Shown here: positions 36,024 to 46,179 of the stretch, in pieces
How the letters are laid out: every line of letters starts with the position of its first letter
Position numbering within the stretch: position 1 is the stretch's first letter
Source of the DNA: Hofstenia miamia
Lineage: Eukaryota; Xenacoelomorpha; Acoela
Length of the DNA stretch: 64,000 nt
Assembly (NCBI GenBank): GCA_004352715.1
Contig: SCFE01000001.1
Span: 172,620-236,619, forward strand
Reading direction: 5' to 3'
The notes under the pieces: generated by a model
Told to the model about the DNA's origin: nothing
Seen by the model: the letters and a program-made list of their open reading frames with translations, nothing else
The model's database searches: none
Program-made: the position numbers and the translations under genes

Positions 36024-37080
36024 CTAACACCATTTAGCACGTCCCCCATTTCTTTCCAAAAACCGATTTACATCATCTTTTAATACTGAATAAGTAGCTT
36101 TGATGGGATTCAACATGAGACAATATGGGCGCAATTTAACAATAAAATTTTCTTCCAATTCAGATTCTCTGACACTTTCCTTAATGCCTGAATGACATAG
36201 CGCACTAACAATCACCAATACCACCGTCCCATTAAATATTTCTTTAGCCCTTCTTATGCAATTTTTAACCCAATCATAGTATTTCCTATAGAACTGTTAC
36301 CAACTTAAACTTTAAAGATTTTTCAAGTTCTTTCAAGTTCTTATAATAATTTTTAAGATTGTCACTACAATTGGAAAAATATGTTTAGTTCTTTAAGGAA
36401 TTGCATTGGATTATATCGTTATTGAATTTGTTTTTAAGGCCCAAAATCAATTTTGTATTGATGGCATTACATTTTTAGAATTTAAAATTACTAAGCTTCA
36501 ATTATAAAGCAAATTAATATTTAGTTCCCAATCTTCAATTATTACATGTTATTCTGAAGGGGACCGTTCGAATGTTATGATTTAAGAAATCAAGTTAATA
36601 ATTTTCAAATTGTAATGACACTTTTAAAAAATCTTATAAGAACTTGAAAGATTTTTAAAGTTTAAATGGGTAACAGTTTGAATGGTTTTTTATAGAGACA
36701 CGTACACGAACACTAATGCATCCAATGCAATGTACATTTCCACGGTGAGAGGCGGCAGCCACAATAATAGCTAGCTTCCCCCTTTGAACGGCCTTTCTTT
36801 TTTGAAATATGAATTTTCAAATTCGTTTCATCCAAATAGAGAATAAGAAGGCTTGATATTGAAATTCTAAGCGAGAACTGACGATTTTTTCTTTTTTCTT
36901 TGTTAATATTTCTATTTTCAGATTCAAACTTATGTCTTTTAAAGAATATCAAGCACCATCCAAATGATTACTTACTTCCACTGTAGTAATTCTCCGAGTT
37001 GCTTCAGACTTATTCATGTGCTTAACTCGATCTGTTCTTTGCAGAAAATTCCTTGAGTCCCCTTTACTTGTCTGGCTCAT
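36024..37080 (-). pseudogene. IS630/Tc1-superfamily transposase relic, split by an insertion
   Basis: Minus strand, starting near 37080 (MSQTSKGDSR...). 'TTVEVSNHLDG' belongs to the helix-turn-helix region. 'YLDETNLKIHISKKKGRSKG' (about 36770-36840) carries the first catalytic Asp region in the form typical of this group (consensus 'hIDETNFn.h'). A 387-bp foldback element (36292-36678) then interrupts the gene. The frame resumes with 'YYDWVKNCIRRAKEIFNGTV', 'VSALCHSGIKESV' (consensus DNAPCH, Asp lost) and 'LRPYCLMLNPIKATYSVLKD' (consensus 'PYSPMLNPIE...S.lK', with the catalytic Glu replaced by Lys). Stops, frameshifts and lost catalytic residues make it inactive. Confidence 0.82.
36292..36678. 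mobile_element. Foldback MITE nested in the transposase relic
   Basis: About 90-bp inverted arms (36292-36385 and 36592-36678) begin AACTGTTACC and are about 80% identical by eye. The left arm carries an internal 10-bp duplication of TTTCAAGTTC. The interior is AT-rich and noncoding. It interrupts the coding order of the IS630-like transposase, which shows that it inserted later. Confidence 0.85.
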
Positions 37081-38251
37081 TGTCTGTTTGAATATACAAA
37101 GTCATTGAAATCCCTTACAATCTCCATCTGCATCATACGCCGCGAGAATTTGTTTTTCTTGAGCATCAACCTTTTTAATGTAATTTAATATTAGAATTAA
37201 AATCTAAAATTAAAATAGCAATTAAAGCTGAATTGTTAAATTTGTTTTATTCTAATGTTTAATAAAACTACATAATTTAATTCTGATAAACTATGAGTTT
37301 TCTAAAATTATCCCAATCTAGTTTTTTTATGTGGCAATGTGATTTTGTGTTTGTCTATTCGGTTTTGGCTTGCGTCAATTTGGACATAAAAAGGTATAGT
37401 AAATAACTATGGCCGGCATTTAAATCAACAGAATTTGAATACCCTAGTTATTTATTATTAACAGCATAAAGAAATTTTAACTTATTTCTTCATGGGATTT
37501 TCAATGTGCATAAGATTTGGACTCCAAATTAAGCACTCTATTAGATAATTTCCTTAAATTGATTAAGGGTGAAATGTATACACAGATAATTTCCAGCAAC
37601 GAAAAATATTTAAGCTGGTTTTTTACTCCTAAAATTTGTATTTTTCTATTTACTATTGTCATCTACCATTATATAGCCTAAGATAAACAAACTTACAGAA
37701 TTGGTTTCTTACGTATATACGTATCATCTAGAATACAGGTGCTTTATCTGAAATTCTATTCATTAATTTAAAAAAAATGTCACGTAAGATCTAATGAATA
37801 TACATTGAATATACAGCGCAGTCAATATTTCAAATAGACGCTGTGTTTAGCTTCTCTAACCTAGCAATTAGTGATTTTGACAGATTATTGATAAATTGCT
37901 CAATAAAATCGGCTTGACATTTTAAATATTTACGTTTGTCAATAGTGATAAACTGCCGATTTGTAACTCGCAAATGTGCTCACCAAAGGATTTGAAAAAT
38001 TTGAAGGAAATATTGTTTGTGTTTGACATCACTATATATATATATATATATTATTATTATTATTGTGAATTTAATTATTTTAATCTTTACAATAATTGTG
38101 TAAATAGCTAGTTGCACCATTACTCCTTGAGATTCATTTTACATGCAGTATTTCAGTTAAAAAAACTTTTACTTATGGAAATTCAAATAGATTATCGATA
38201 TTTTTGGAGGTGTACAAACCTGCTGTTGTATTTAATGATTTTAAACTTAAA
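37081..38251. other. Noncoding stretch, no gene recognised
   Basis: AT-rich DNA between two transposons, with a short (TA)n(TTA)n run at 38032-38066. No exon recognised. Confidence 0.5.
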
Positions 38252-38429
38252 CAGGGCCTACTTAAAACACGGCCAGGCCATCTGCAGCACACATTTGAAA
38301 TAGGAGGCGGGAAGTTAAAAACATTAAAATAGGTGTTTTGGCAATATTCATGATATTAAATAAATTGCATTAATAAAATTGTGTTAAATACTTCATTAAA
38401 AAACATTTAGAACAGACTTAAAAAAATTA

Positions 38430-40113
38430 CTATTTATTTTTTAAACTTTTAAATGTTTTAACAAACGAAACTCTTGACAAATCTCTACAATTTTTGCGAA
38501 AATTATTACAAAAAATGTTACAACACGTCATGTAGATATTCCTCAAATGATTTCGATGTTGATCACAAAACATATCTACAAAGGAACATTTGTGCTCAAG
38601 ACTTCGTACAATGCTTTGACTCAAATTTATATTTCTTACAGTAATAATATTGTCAACGTTAGATAACAGAATTTCGAAAATTGTTTTAATAACGTTAAAT
38701 AAACTCCGAGGTGGCAAAGTAAGTCCTCCGCGATTAAAACAGCATCGTAATAAGTTGTTGATAAATCATATTCCACCAAACATAAAATATTTTCAAAATT
38801 TCAGCTGTACTTTGTGCAACAGTATCTTCCTTAAATAAAGACGACAATAGAATTACGTATATCGAAAAAATTAACGGCATAAATCNNNNNNNNNNACTTT
38901 TGTATAGGCATTTACTTTCATCAATTCCAACACATTCCAATTTATCATATGCAACATCTTCTTGAAGAAACATTTCGTCAATCATTATAATGCAATCCGG
39001 AGAAGCACATTCTGTTGATAATAATTTCTTCAGCATTTCATAAATATCGACTTTCCCGGAGCAAAGTTTCCGCAGTGTTCGCGGATGTGGCAATTTTGCA
39101 ATTGTAGAAACCAATTTGTATGCTGGTAATGACGTGTACCGAAGTAGAAGAGCAAATTTCATGACTATGTTGCTGAAAGGTTTTTTCGAAGCGTCCAGCG
39201 AATTCTTATGTAACTCATTTAAAATTTCATGATCCTTATCCCAATCATTTTCCTCGACATATGTAAAGAGAGCTGACAGCTCGGATTTTTTTGTAACTTT
39301 GCAGCCATGTTTAGCTCTAAGCCATTGAGGAAGGTTTAGAGTTTTCCCGTTATATGAAAGAAAAACTTACTTGTGCTGGAGTGAATAGCAATCGACCCAA
39401 GTACCTTAGACAAACAAAAGGTATATATGTATTGGACAAGCAACTCTCTTAGGCATAAATATTGATATAGTACATCTATGTAGAAAGGGTTGCAACCAAA
39501 AGTGAATTTTATTAAAAAATAATAAAAAAAGTAGTTTAACAGGTTTTAAATCACAGGTAATCCTAATTTTGATTATTGCTGGGGATTTAACCAATTTATA
39601 ATAAAATGTAACTTTATAAAGTTTTATGTTACCATGTATACTTAATATTTGTCATACTTGTAACTGTTGACTGAACAATTTGTGCAAATATGTAATAATC
39701 ATCTTGCTTTCAAAAGTGCCAAGATTCTGGGCACAGATCAGCAGTAAAATCTGTAAATTTATCTGAGTGTAAGAATTCTTTAATTTCATCTGGTAACACA
39801 CCCTTTTGACGTGGATAGGGACGCCTAGTAGTATCAACAGAACAACTTTCTTAAAATCAAAAACTGACGGAACAGGCGATAATCCATAGAGTAAGCGCTT
39901 TCTACCATTTGTATTTCCACTCTTACTAATATACTTATCCAAGAAATGACGATCACAAACAAAAGAATTGGCTGTAACTTTGTATTTATGTCTGCAAATA
40001 CCAGTAATCCACTTGTTTTTCAGTTGTTCGTCTTTTAGAAATGAAAACTGAGCGTGTATTGATTTTGAATCATATCCACTACGACATTGTGGTACACCAC
40101 ATTTCTTCCCCAT
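38430..40113 (-). pseudogene. P-element transposase (THAP9-like), frameshifted
   Basis: Minus strand, start ATG at 40111-40113. An N-terminal THAP zinc finger is complete: MGKKCGVPQC (C-x4-C), 'FVCDRHF' (C-x2-H) and the closing 'LSPVPSVF' (family AVPTxF). After a frameshift near 39850, the frame with 'TTRRPYPRQKGVLPDEIKEF' continues. Next comes 'LPQWLRAKHGCKV' and a long region (about 39300-38900) with 'FALLLRYTSLPAYKLV', 'LPHPRTLRKLCSGKVD' and 'CIIMIDEMFLQEDV', the last including the first catalytic Asp region. The C-terminal part starts at 38718 with 'RGGLTLPPRSLFN', a motif shared by P-element transposases, and ends at 38430. Frames change several times, so the copy is defective unless some breaks are introns. 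Part of the catalytic core near 38780-38900 is degraded. Confidence 0.88.
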
Positions 40114-40131
40114 AATGAACAAATTAAATGT

Positions 40132-41131
40132 NNNNNNNNNNNNNNNNNNNNNNNNNNNNNNNNNNNNNNNNNNNNNNNNNNNNNNNNNNNNNNNNNNNNN
40201 NNNNNNNNNNNNNNNNNNNNNNNNNNNNNNNNNNNNNNNNNNNNNNNNNNNNNNNNNNNNNNNNNNNNNNNNNNNNNNNNNNNNNNNNNNNNNNNNNNNN
40301 NNNNNNNNNNNNNNNNNNNNNNNNNNNNNNNNNNNNNNNNNNNNNNNNNNNNNNNNNNNNNNNNNNNNNNNNNNNNNNNNNNNNNNNNNNNNNNNNNNNN
40401 NNNNNNNNNNNNNNNNNNNNNNNNNNNNNNNNNNNNNNNNNNNNNNNNNNNNNNNNNNNNNNNNNNNNNNNNNNNNNNNNNNNNNNNNNNNNNNNNNNNN
40501 NNNNNNNNNNNNNNNNNNNNNNNNNNNNNNNNNNNNNNNNNNNNNNNNNNNNNNNNNNNNNNNNNNNNNNNNNNNNNNNNNNNNNNNNNNNNNNNNNNNN
40601 NNNNNNNNNNNNNNNNNNNNNNNNNNNNNNNNNNNNNNNNNNNNNNNNNNNNNNNNNNNNNNNNNNNNNNNNNNNNNNNNNNNNNNNNNNNNNNNNNNNN
40701 NNNNNNNNNNNNNNNNNNNNNNNNNNNNNNNNNNNNNNNNNNNNNNNNNNNNNNNNNNNNNNNNNNNNNNNNNNNNNNNNNNNNNNNNNNNNNNNNNNNN
40801 NNNNNNNNNNNNNNNNNNNNNNNNNNNNNNNNNNNNNNNNNNNNNNNNNNNNNNNNNNNNNNNNNNNNNNNNNNNNNNNNNNNNNNNNNNNNNNNNNNNN
40901 NNNNNNNNNNNNNNNNNNNNNNNNNNNNNNNNNNNNNNNNNNNNNNNNNNNNNNNNNNNNNNNNNNNNNNNNNNNNNNNNNNNNNNNNNNNNNNNNNNNN
41001 NNNNNNNNNNNNNNNNNNNNNNNNNNNNNNNNNNNNNNNNNNNNNNNNNNNNNNNNNNNNNNNNNNNNNNNNNNNNNNNNNNNNNNNNNNNNNNNNNNNN
41101 NNNNNNNNNNNNNNNNNNNNNNNNNNNNNNN
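40132..41131. other. Assembly gap (1000 N)
   Basis: Unknown bases between the THAP-domain start and the right terminus of the P-like element. The round number suggests an estimated or default gap size. Confidence 0.99.
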
Positions 41132-41234
41132 GACAAACCCGGGGAAATATCTCAATTGCATTGCTTAATTTCTTATCGCCTCCTATTTAAATTGAGTGCT
41201 GCAGATGGCCTGGCCGTGTTTTAAGTAGGCCCTG

Positions 41235-42195
41235 ACGCAAGTAAACAAAATATAAATTTGAATCAATTTTGACACATTTGGTACATCTAGAGTTAATTCA
41301 ATAGTGTTCAATGTAGGTCTATTTATGGATAACAAATATAAACTTAAATAACACAGATCTTCGCTCTAGAAACAAAATCTGCAATGATGTTCAATTATCC
41401 TGACTTCATTCTTCCAAAAAAAATCATTTTTTTGTTTGAACATAGTAATGCTTCAGGCTCATTTCGATTAAAGAATGAACAGTCTACATAAATTTTTTTA
41501 AATAAATTACGAATGTTTAAAAACGCTATTATAAAAATGCTGTGAAAAATATTATAATTATTATATAACTTCACTTTAGAAATCTGTAAGTTTTGGAAAT
41601 TGGTGGCATACTGTATGTTAATCAATTTTAGTCAGCATTCTTGTGGGCAATTTGTCAAAAAGTTTTTTAAAAATCGACAGTTGGCTTCCAAATAACTCTG
41701 CCTGAAATGACATTAATATTCATTTTAAAATTTATGCGAGTAGGTTAAAGATAATGCATGTATCAACGATGCCCTCTTCTGTATTGCAAAAAGAAGAAAT
41801 ACCTAATTGAGCCTTTGATCAGAAACAGTAATGACATAATCTCAGAAATTAACATATATTTTTAATAGTAAATTTTGCAGTTATAAGTAGAGCAAGTATG
41901 ATGGAAATTGTAGTTTCAAACCATGGCTCATAAGTAGTCAATTTTGTGCCATTTAGTGCACAAACTTTTCAATGAATTAGTGCAAAGCTTGAAATTTACT
42001 CATTTTCTCCTGCCATGGACCCACAAAATCCCTATCGATGATTTTATTTTCTGGCGAACACAGATTGTTTTCTAGTCTTTCCTTATCGAAATGATTCTGT
42101 CACTTATTCAATTAATGTAAATGAGTAGCAATGTAGAACCCTCATATTTTATTGGTATCGTTATTGTGTTAATTTTAAGTACATGTGTACAATAG
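41235..42195. other. Upstream intron or flank of the DPP-like gene
   Basis: AT-rich noncoding DNA. It ends in an acceptor-like ACAATAG at 42189-42195, immediately before the exon encoding the membrane anchor. Confidence 0.55.
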
Positions 42196-42403
42196 GATCT
42201 TATTGGGGGCCAGAAAGAAAAGCCCAACTGGACAGGGATCATTTTATCAATTATCACTATTCTGTTTGTTATCAGTTTGGTAGCCATCGCTGTTCTGCTT
42301 CTTACACCAGAAGATGACACCGTGGGATCACAGTTAATCACAGTAGCTTCCTTAAACGACGAAAGCTATAGGCCAACAGATGTGCAGTTCCAGTGGTTTA
42401 GCG
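42196..42403 (+). CDS. DPP6/DPP10-like gene, exon A: cytoplasmic tail end and membrane anchor
   Basis: 208 bp, phase 0 at the start and phase 1 at the end (69 codons plus one base). It encodes a short charged juxtamembrane part 'DLIGGQKEKPNWTG', one hydrophobic helix of about 25 residues, and 'VLLLTPEDD' directly outside, then 'TDVQFQWFS', the start of the beta-propeller. The pattern N-W-x-G-I followed by a helix and L-L-T-P-x-(D/E) is the hallmark of type II membrane proteins of the DPP6/DPP10 group. In that group the extracellular part is an eight-bladed propeller plus a hydrolase domain, and the proteins act as auxiliary subunits of Kv4 potassium channels in vertebrates. Splice sites: acceptor TAG|GAT, donor AGCG|GTATTT. 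Confidence 0.88.
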
Positions 42404-43821
42404 GTATTTATAATCTAATTTTTTAAAATCAATGCAATGCAGTTGATATATCTAATTAACACATTCTCGAGTATGTGGTGTTTGATCATATTTGGAGACA
42501 TACTTGATATACATACATAGAAATTATTGATGTAAAAAATAAGCTAGTAATTTTGACTTATTGCACCACATTCAAATTTTTCAATTTCAAATTTAATTAC
42601 TGAGTGAATTATTTCAATATTTAAGTTACACAACATTCGCCTCCTTAGTGTTTGGTTTTTACAATATTGCCTCTACAAGTCTTTAGAAGCAGTGCTTATA
42701 AAACCATGCCAAATTTTTTATTATTGAATTATTATTTTTGCAACAATATTTTGGTAATGGATGGTTGTCAAAATTTTTTATGAAATCTGAGACAACCCCA
42801 CGTTTTCTGTACATTGGCTATTACTATGCTCAAGCCCTATGTTGCTATTGTTTAGAATTGCTTACGGAAAATATTGGCATTTACTACAATGCATATATAC
42901 ATTAATATACCTTTGCAACATTCCAAAATAGATGTTATCTTAATTATTCAAATTACAACAAAGTATTTTTCAGATTAAAGAAACATAATTGAATATAGAA
43001 AGTTGTTTCACAAGAAGTAGAACTAGATATTGTTCTATAATTATAAACGCAATAAGATAATATATATTTTTTTGTAGATAAACATGTAAATAGAAAATGA
43101 AAAAAGTGCTACATGGAGTGAATTTTTAACTGAAAGAGTATCGTATTTACTTTGCAGTTACTTTTGAGGAAGATCTAGTGTAAACAAATACTAATATGGC
43201 TGACAATAACTTCTGCTTATTGTAAAATTTAATTGGAATGTCTTAAGAGGTGGAGTGATGTTTTCACAATTAATAGACAACATAACAAAGATTCACCAAA
43301 TTGTCAAACATTTGAAATGAAATGACTGCATACTCACAAACAATATTTCGTAATAAATTAAGACAAAATCGAATTCTACCAAAAATTTGAATATATATCA
43401 TATCTGAAATTAAAGTTATTTATAGAAAACTCTATTAATGTTTTGTCACCCTAAATCTCAAAACATATAATGTATACTATAGATTACAACTAATGAATAA
43501 TTGTATTTAGACGAAAGTTTTATATATATAAATTCAAGCAAATACATCATTGAGGGTAAATCTTGGCTGTTGGAACTGCAAAAGCCTTGCATTAATAAGG
43601 AGTTCTTGGTAAGGAATTTAGCTGTAGTTATTTTTCCATACATATTTTTAATATGTGTAAAGAATCCCTAACCATAATTCTCACTAAAGCAGTTTTAGTT
43701 ATTGTATTCTACACTTAGAAATTTATCACCTCCAAGAACTCGCAATCGAAAAATTCAAAAACATACATAGTAATTCTAAGCATTCTTAACATTGAATTTG
43801 AATCCACTTTTAAAATTGTTA

Positions 43822-43826
<5 letters not shown>

Positions 43827-43863
<37 letters not shown>

Positions 43864-44170
43864 TATGACAATTGTCTTNNNNNNNNNNNNNNNNNNNNNN
43901 NNNNNNNNNNNNNNNNNNNNNNNNNNNNNNNNNNNNNNNNNNNNNNNNNNNNNNNNNNNNNNNNNNNNNNNNNNNNNNNNNNNNNNNNNNNNNNNNNNNN
44001 NNNNNNNNNNNNNNNNNNNNNNNNNNNNNNNNNNNNNNNNNNNNNNNNNNNNNNNNNNNTATATATATATATTTATATATAGTATGTATATAAAGATTAT
44101 ATATATATATATATATTATATATTTATATACATGCATATATATATTATATATACATATAGACATATATTT

Positions 44171-44202
<32 letters not shown>

Positions 44203-44218
44203 TATGACAATTGTCTTC
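43827..44218. repeat. AT-rich complex satellite around a 181-N gap
   Basis: TA arrays interspersed with longer strings. The string ending TATATGTATATGACAATTGT occurs on both sides of the gap (43851-43876 and 44191-44216), so the gap may separate two copies or alleles of the same sequence. The part 44078-44180 recurs at 53845-54000. Confidence 0.8.
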
Positions 44219-44625
44219 CATATTAAATAGAAGAAAGTACTAATAAATATTAGATAATGCACATAAACGGAATGTAAAAATATGTTTTCATCCTGGAATT
44301 TATGCTTCCTTATAATTAGTATGTAACAAATTTACCGGTTAATTATATCAAGCTATATATGTGATAGACTTTTTAATTCAATATTATTGCCAAGCCATCT
44401 ACCCATGGCAGTATTTATCAGATTGTCAACAATCCAAGCTGGACCGAGGTTGAGCACCGAATTGGATATACAACGGGCCCAAGACAAGCCTTGTTTACAT
44501 AAGACTAATTCATTCCTATGCTCTTCGTATTGTTTAAGCCAATATTCGTTTTTTGTGTATCTTATATTATTGTTATTAAATTTTTATTAAATGATTGAAA
44601 TAAGTATGCAAAATTTTTGGAACTT

Positions 44626-44715
44626 TTGAGTTATCTCCCCCTTAACTAAAATAGTTGCAAAAATATGCTAGTTTTTCAATATAATAATTATAGAGCTAAC
44701 CCAAACCTCTTCCCC
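44626..44715. repeat. Second copy of the 11113-11200 repeat
   Basis: The segment with TGAGTTATCTCCC and AGTTGCAAAAATATGCTAG matches 11113-11200 almost base for base and stops at a single N (44716). It is therefore a dispersed repeat; class unknown. Confidence 0.85.
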
Positions 44716-44799
44716 NAAGGCCTTTGACAAAATATTTGAAAATCTAAGATCTAATGGGCATCCTGAAAGGTTATTGCAAAGTGCATCAAAAGAAGCTCT

Positions 44800-45260
44800 A
44801 ACATCCTCTTCATTAAAAAAAATTCACAAGAACACAAACATAGTATACTTTGGAAACTACATTTTTTAAATCACACAATGCACGTCTTAAGAAATCTTTA
44901 TATAGTTTAAATAGAAAACTAAAGAAATAAAGAATTACACCAATTTTAAATTTGGAAAATCCAAATAAATTTATTTCGTAACAAAGATCCAATTAAAAAA
45001 TCTTTGGTTTCATCAATTGTTTACAAATTTAATTGTCAGAAGTGTGACAGCTTCTACATTGGTGAATCCAAAGGCATTTTAAAACACGAATTCAAGAGCA
45101 TCTATATGGACACTTACAATCCGAAATTTATATGCACTCGAAAATACATAAAGCATCAAAATCTGAATTTAATATTTTAATGAAACCCAAATACACCAAG
45201 ATCGCAGAATAAATTTATATTAAGGAAGAGAAACCTAGTTTAAATACAAAATGTCATTAA
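44800..45260 (+). pseudogene. Penelope-like element fragment with GIY-YIG endonuclease
   Basis: Around 45010-45080 the + strand encodes 'IVYKFNCQKCDSFYIGES'. This matches the start of Penelope GIY-YIG endonucleases (consensus 'VVY.i.C..C...YIGeT'), including the C-x2-C pair and the YIG triplet. After a one-base frameshift the frame continues 'TRIQEHLYGHLQSEIYMHSK' and 'FNILMKPKYTKIAE', the usual C-terminal pattern with 'R..EH'. Upstream pieces such as 'NIVYFGNYIF' fit the linker after the reverse transcriptase. Stops and frameshifts make it a dead fragment. The reverse transcriptase itself is not seen. Confidence 0.78.
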
Positions 45261-45419
45261 ACTCTTCACTTATTTTAACTTAAGTTAATTTAACTAATGA
45301 CTTGTAAATTTAAAATTTTAGCACTTCAAGTACTTTCAATTAAAATTTTCGTTGTTTTTTATAAAACTATGAAAAAAGCTTAATATTCAAGCAAAAAATT
45401 ATATATATATATATATATA

Positions 45420-46118
45420 TTCATTGTTAAAAACAAGAAATATTTTATGTAGACATATTTCGAGTGTTTTCGCTCATCGTCAGTACAGAATAACGTTTAT
45501 CTTATAAGATATTTAGTCTTTGACTTAATTGTTTATTTAATAGATTCTCATTAGTTTCTTTTATGAATATAGCTTCTTCAATTTTTGTATGCTTGTTTTT
45601 CATTAAAATTGTAATTTTTTTCATCTTAAGTGCATTTTCATGACAATATGATTTTATGAAGATGACCTCGCATATGTTCTGAAATTCTGTATTCCAATTA
45701 CCTTTTCGTTTGTCCTAAATATGAACTTTTACATTTATCGCATTTATAACTGTATACGTATGAGGAAACGGAAGAAGTTGGAAAAGAGTCTTTGTGTTTG
45801 CGAGAAAGCGATGTCTACAGAGCATATGCGAGATCTTCTTCAATCAGAAATATATTGTCATGAACATGCATACTATCTTAATGAAAAACAAGCATACAAA
45901 AATTGAAGAAGAAGTAATATTCATAAAAGAAACAAATGAGAATCTATTAAATACACAATTTAGTCATAGACTAAATATTGTATAAGATCTATGAATTACA
46001 ATTTAAATATCATAAAATTGCAATTTACCCCCATATTATTTTCGTTATTTTATACTGACGATGAGTGGAGACAAGCGAAACATGTCTACATACATTATTT
46101 CTTGCTTTTTACAATGAA
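45420..46118. mobile_element. Head-to-head pair of Penelope-like 3' ends (large inverted repeat)
   Basis: The left arm (45420-45681, minus sense) and right arm (45818-46118, plus sense) are inverted copies of one sequence. Each codes for a decayed endonuclease tail ('EHMRDLLQSEIY' in the right arm) and ends in ...CTGACGATGAG...GAAA...GTCTACAT...CAATGAA. Inverted or partly inverted terminal copies are typical of Penelope elements. Both arms are then followed by TA arrays (45399-45419 and 46141-46175). Confidence 0.75.
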
Positions 46119-46134
46119 TAGTTTAAGCTCATTT

Positions 46135-46175
<41 letters not shown>

Positions 46176-46179
<4 letters not shown>

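Larger units (their letters stand above)
38252..41234 (-). mobile_element. P-element-like DNA transposon with ~55-bp inverted ends
   Basis: The left terminus starts CAGGGCCTACTTAAAACACG and continues GCCAGGCCATCTGCAGCAC; the right terminus is the reverse complement with only a few mismatches over about 55 bp. Inside, on the minus strand, lies a THAP-domain transposase. Total length is 2,983 bp including a 1,000-N gap (40132-41131) and a 10-N gap (38886-38895). P elements usually make an 8-bp target duplication, but I see no match (AACTTAAA left, ACGCAAGT right). Well-conserved ends suggest moderate age. Confidence 0.93.

Noticed and set aside
44387-44590. ORF starting MPSHLPMAVFIRL as an exon of the DPP-like gene
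   Set aside because: No match to the missing propeller segment. Its low-AT patch is more likely a repeat fragment.
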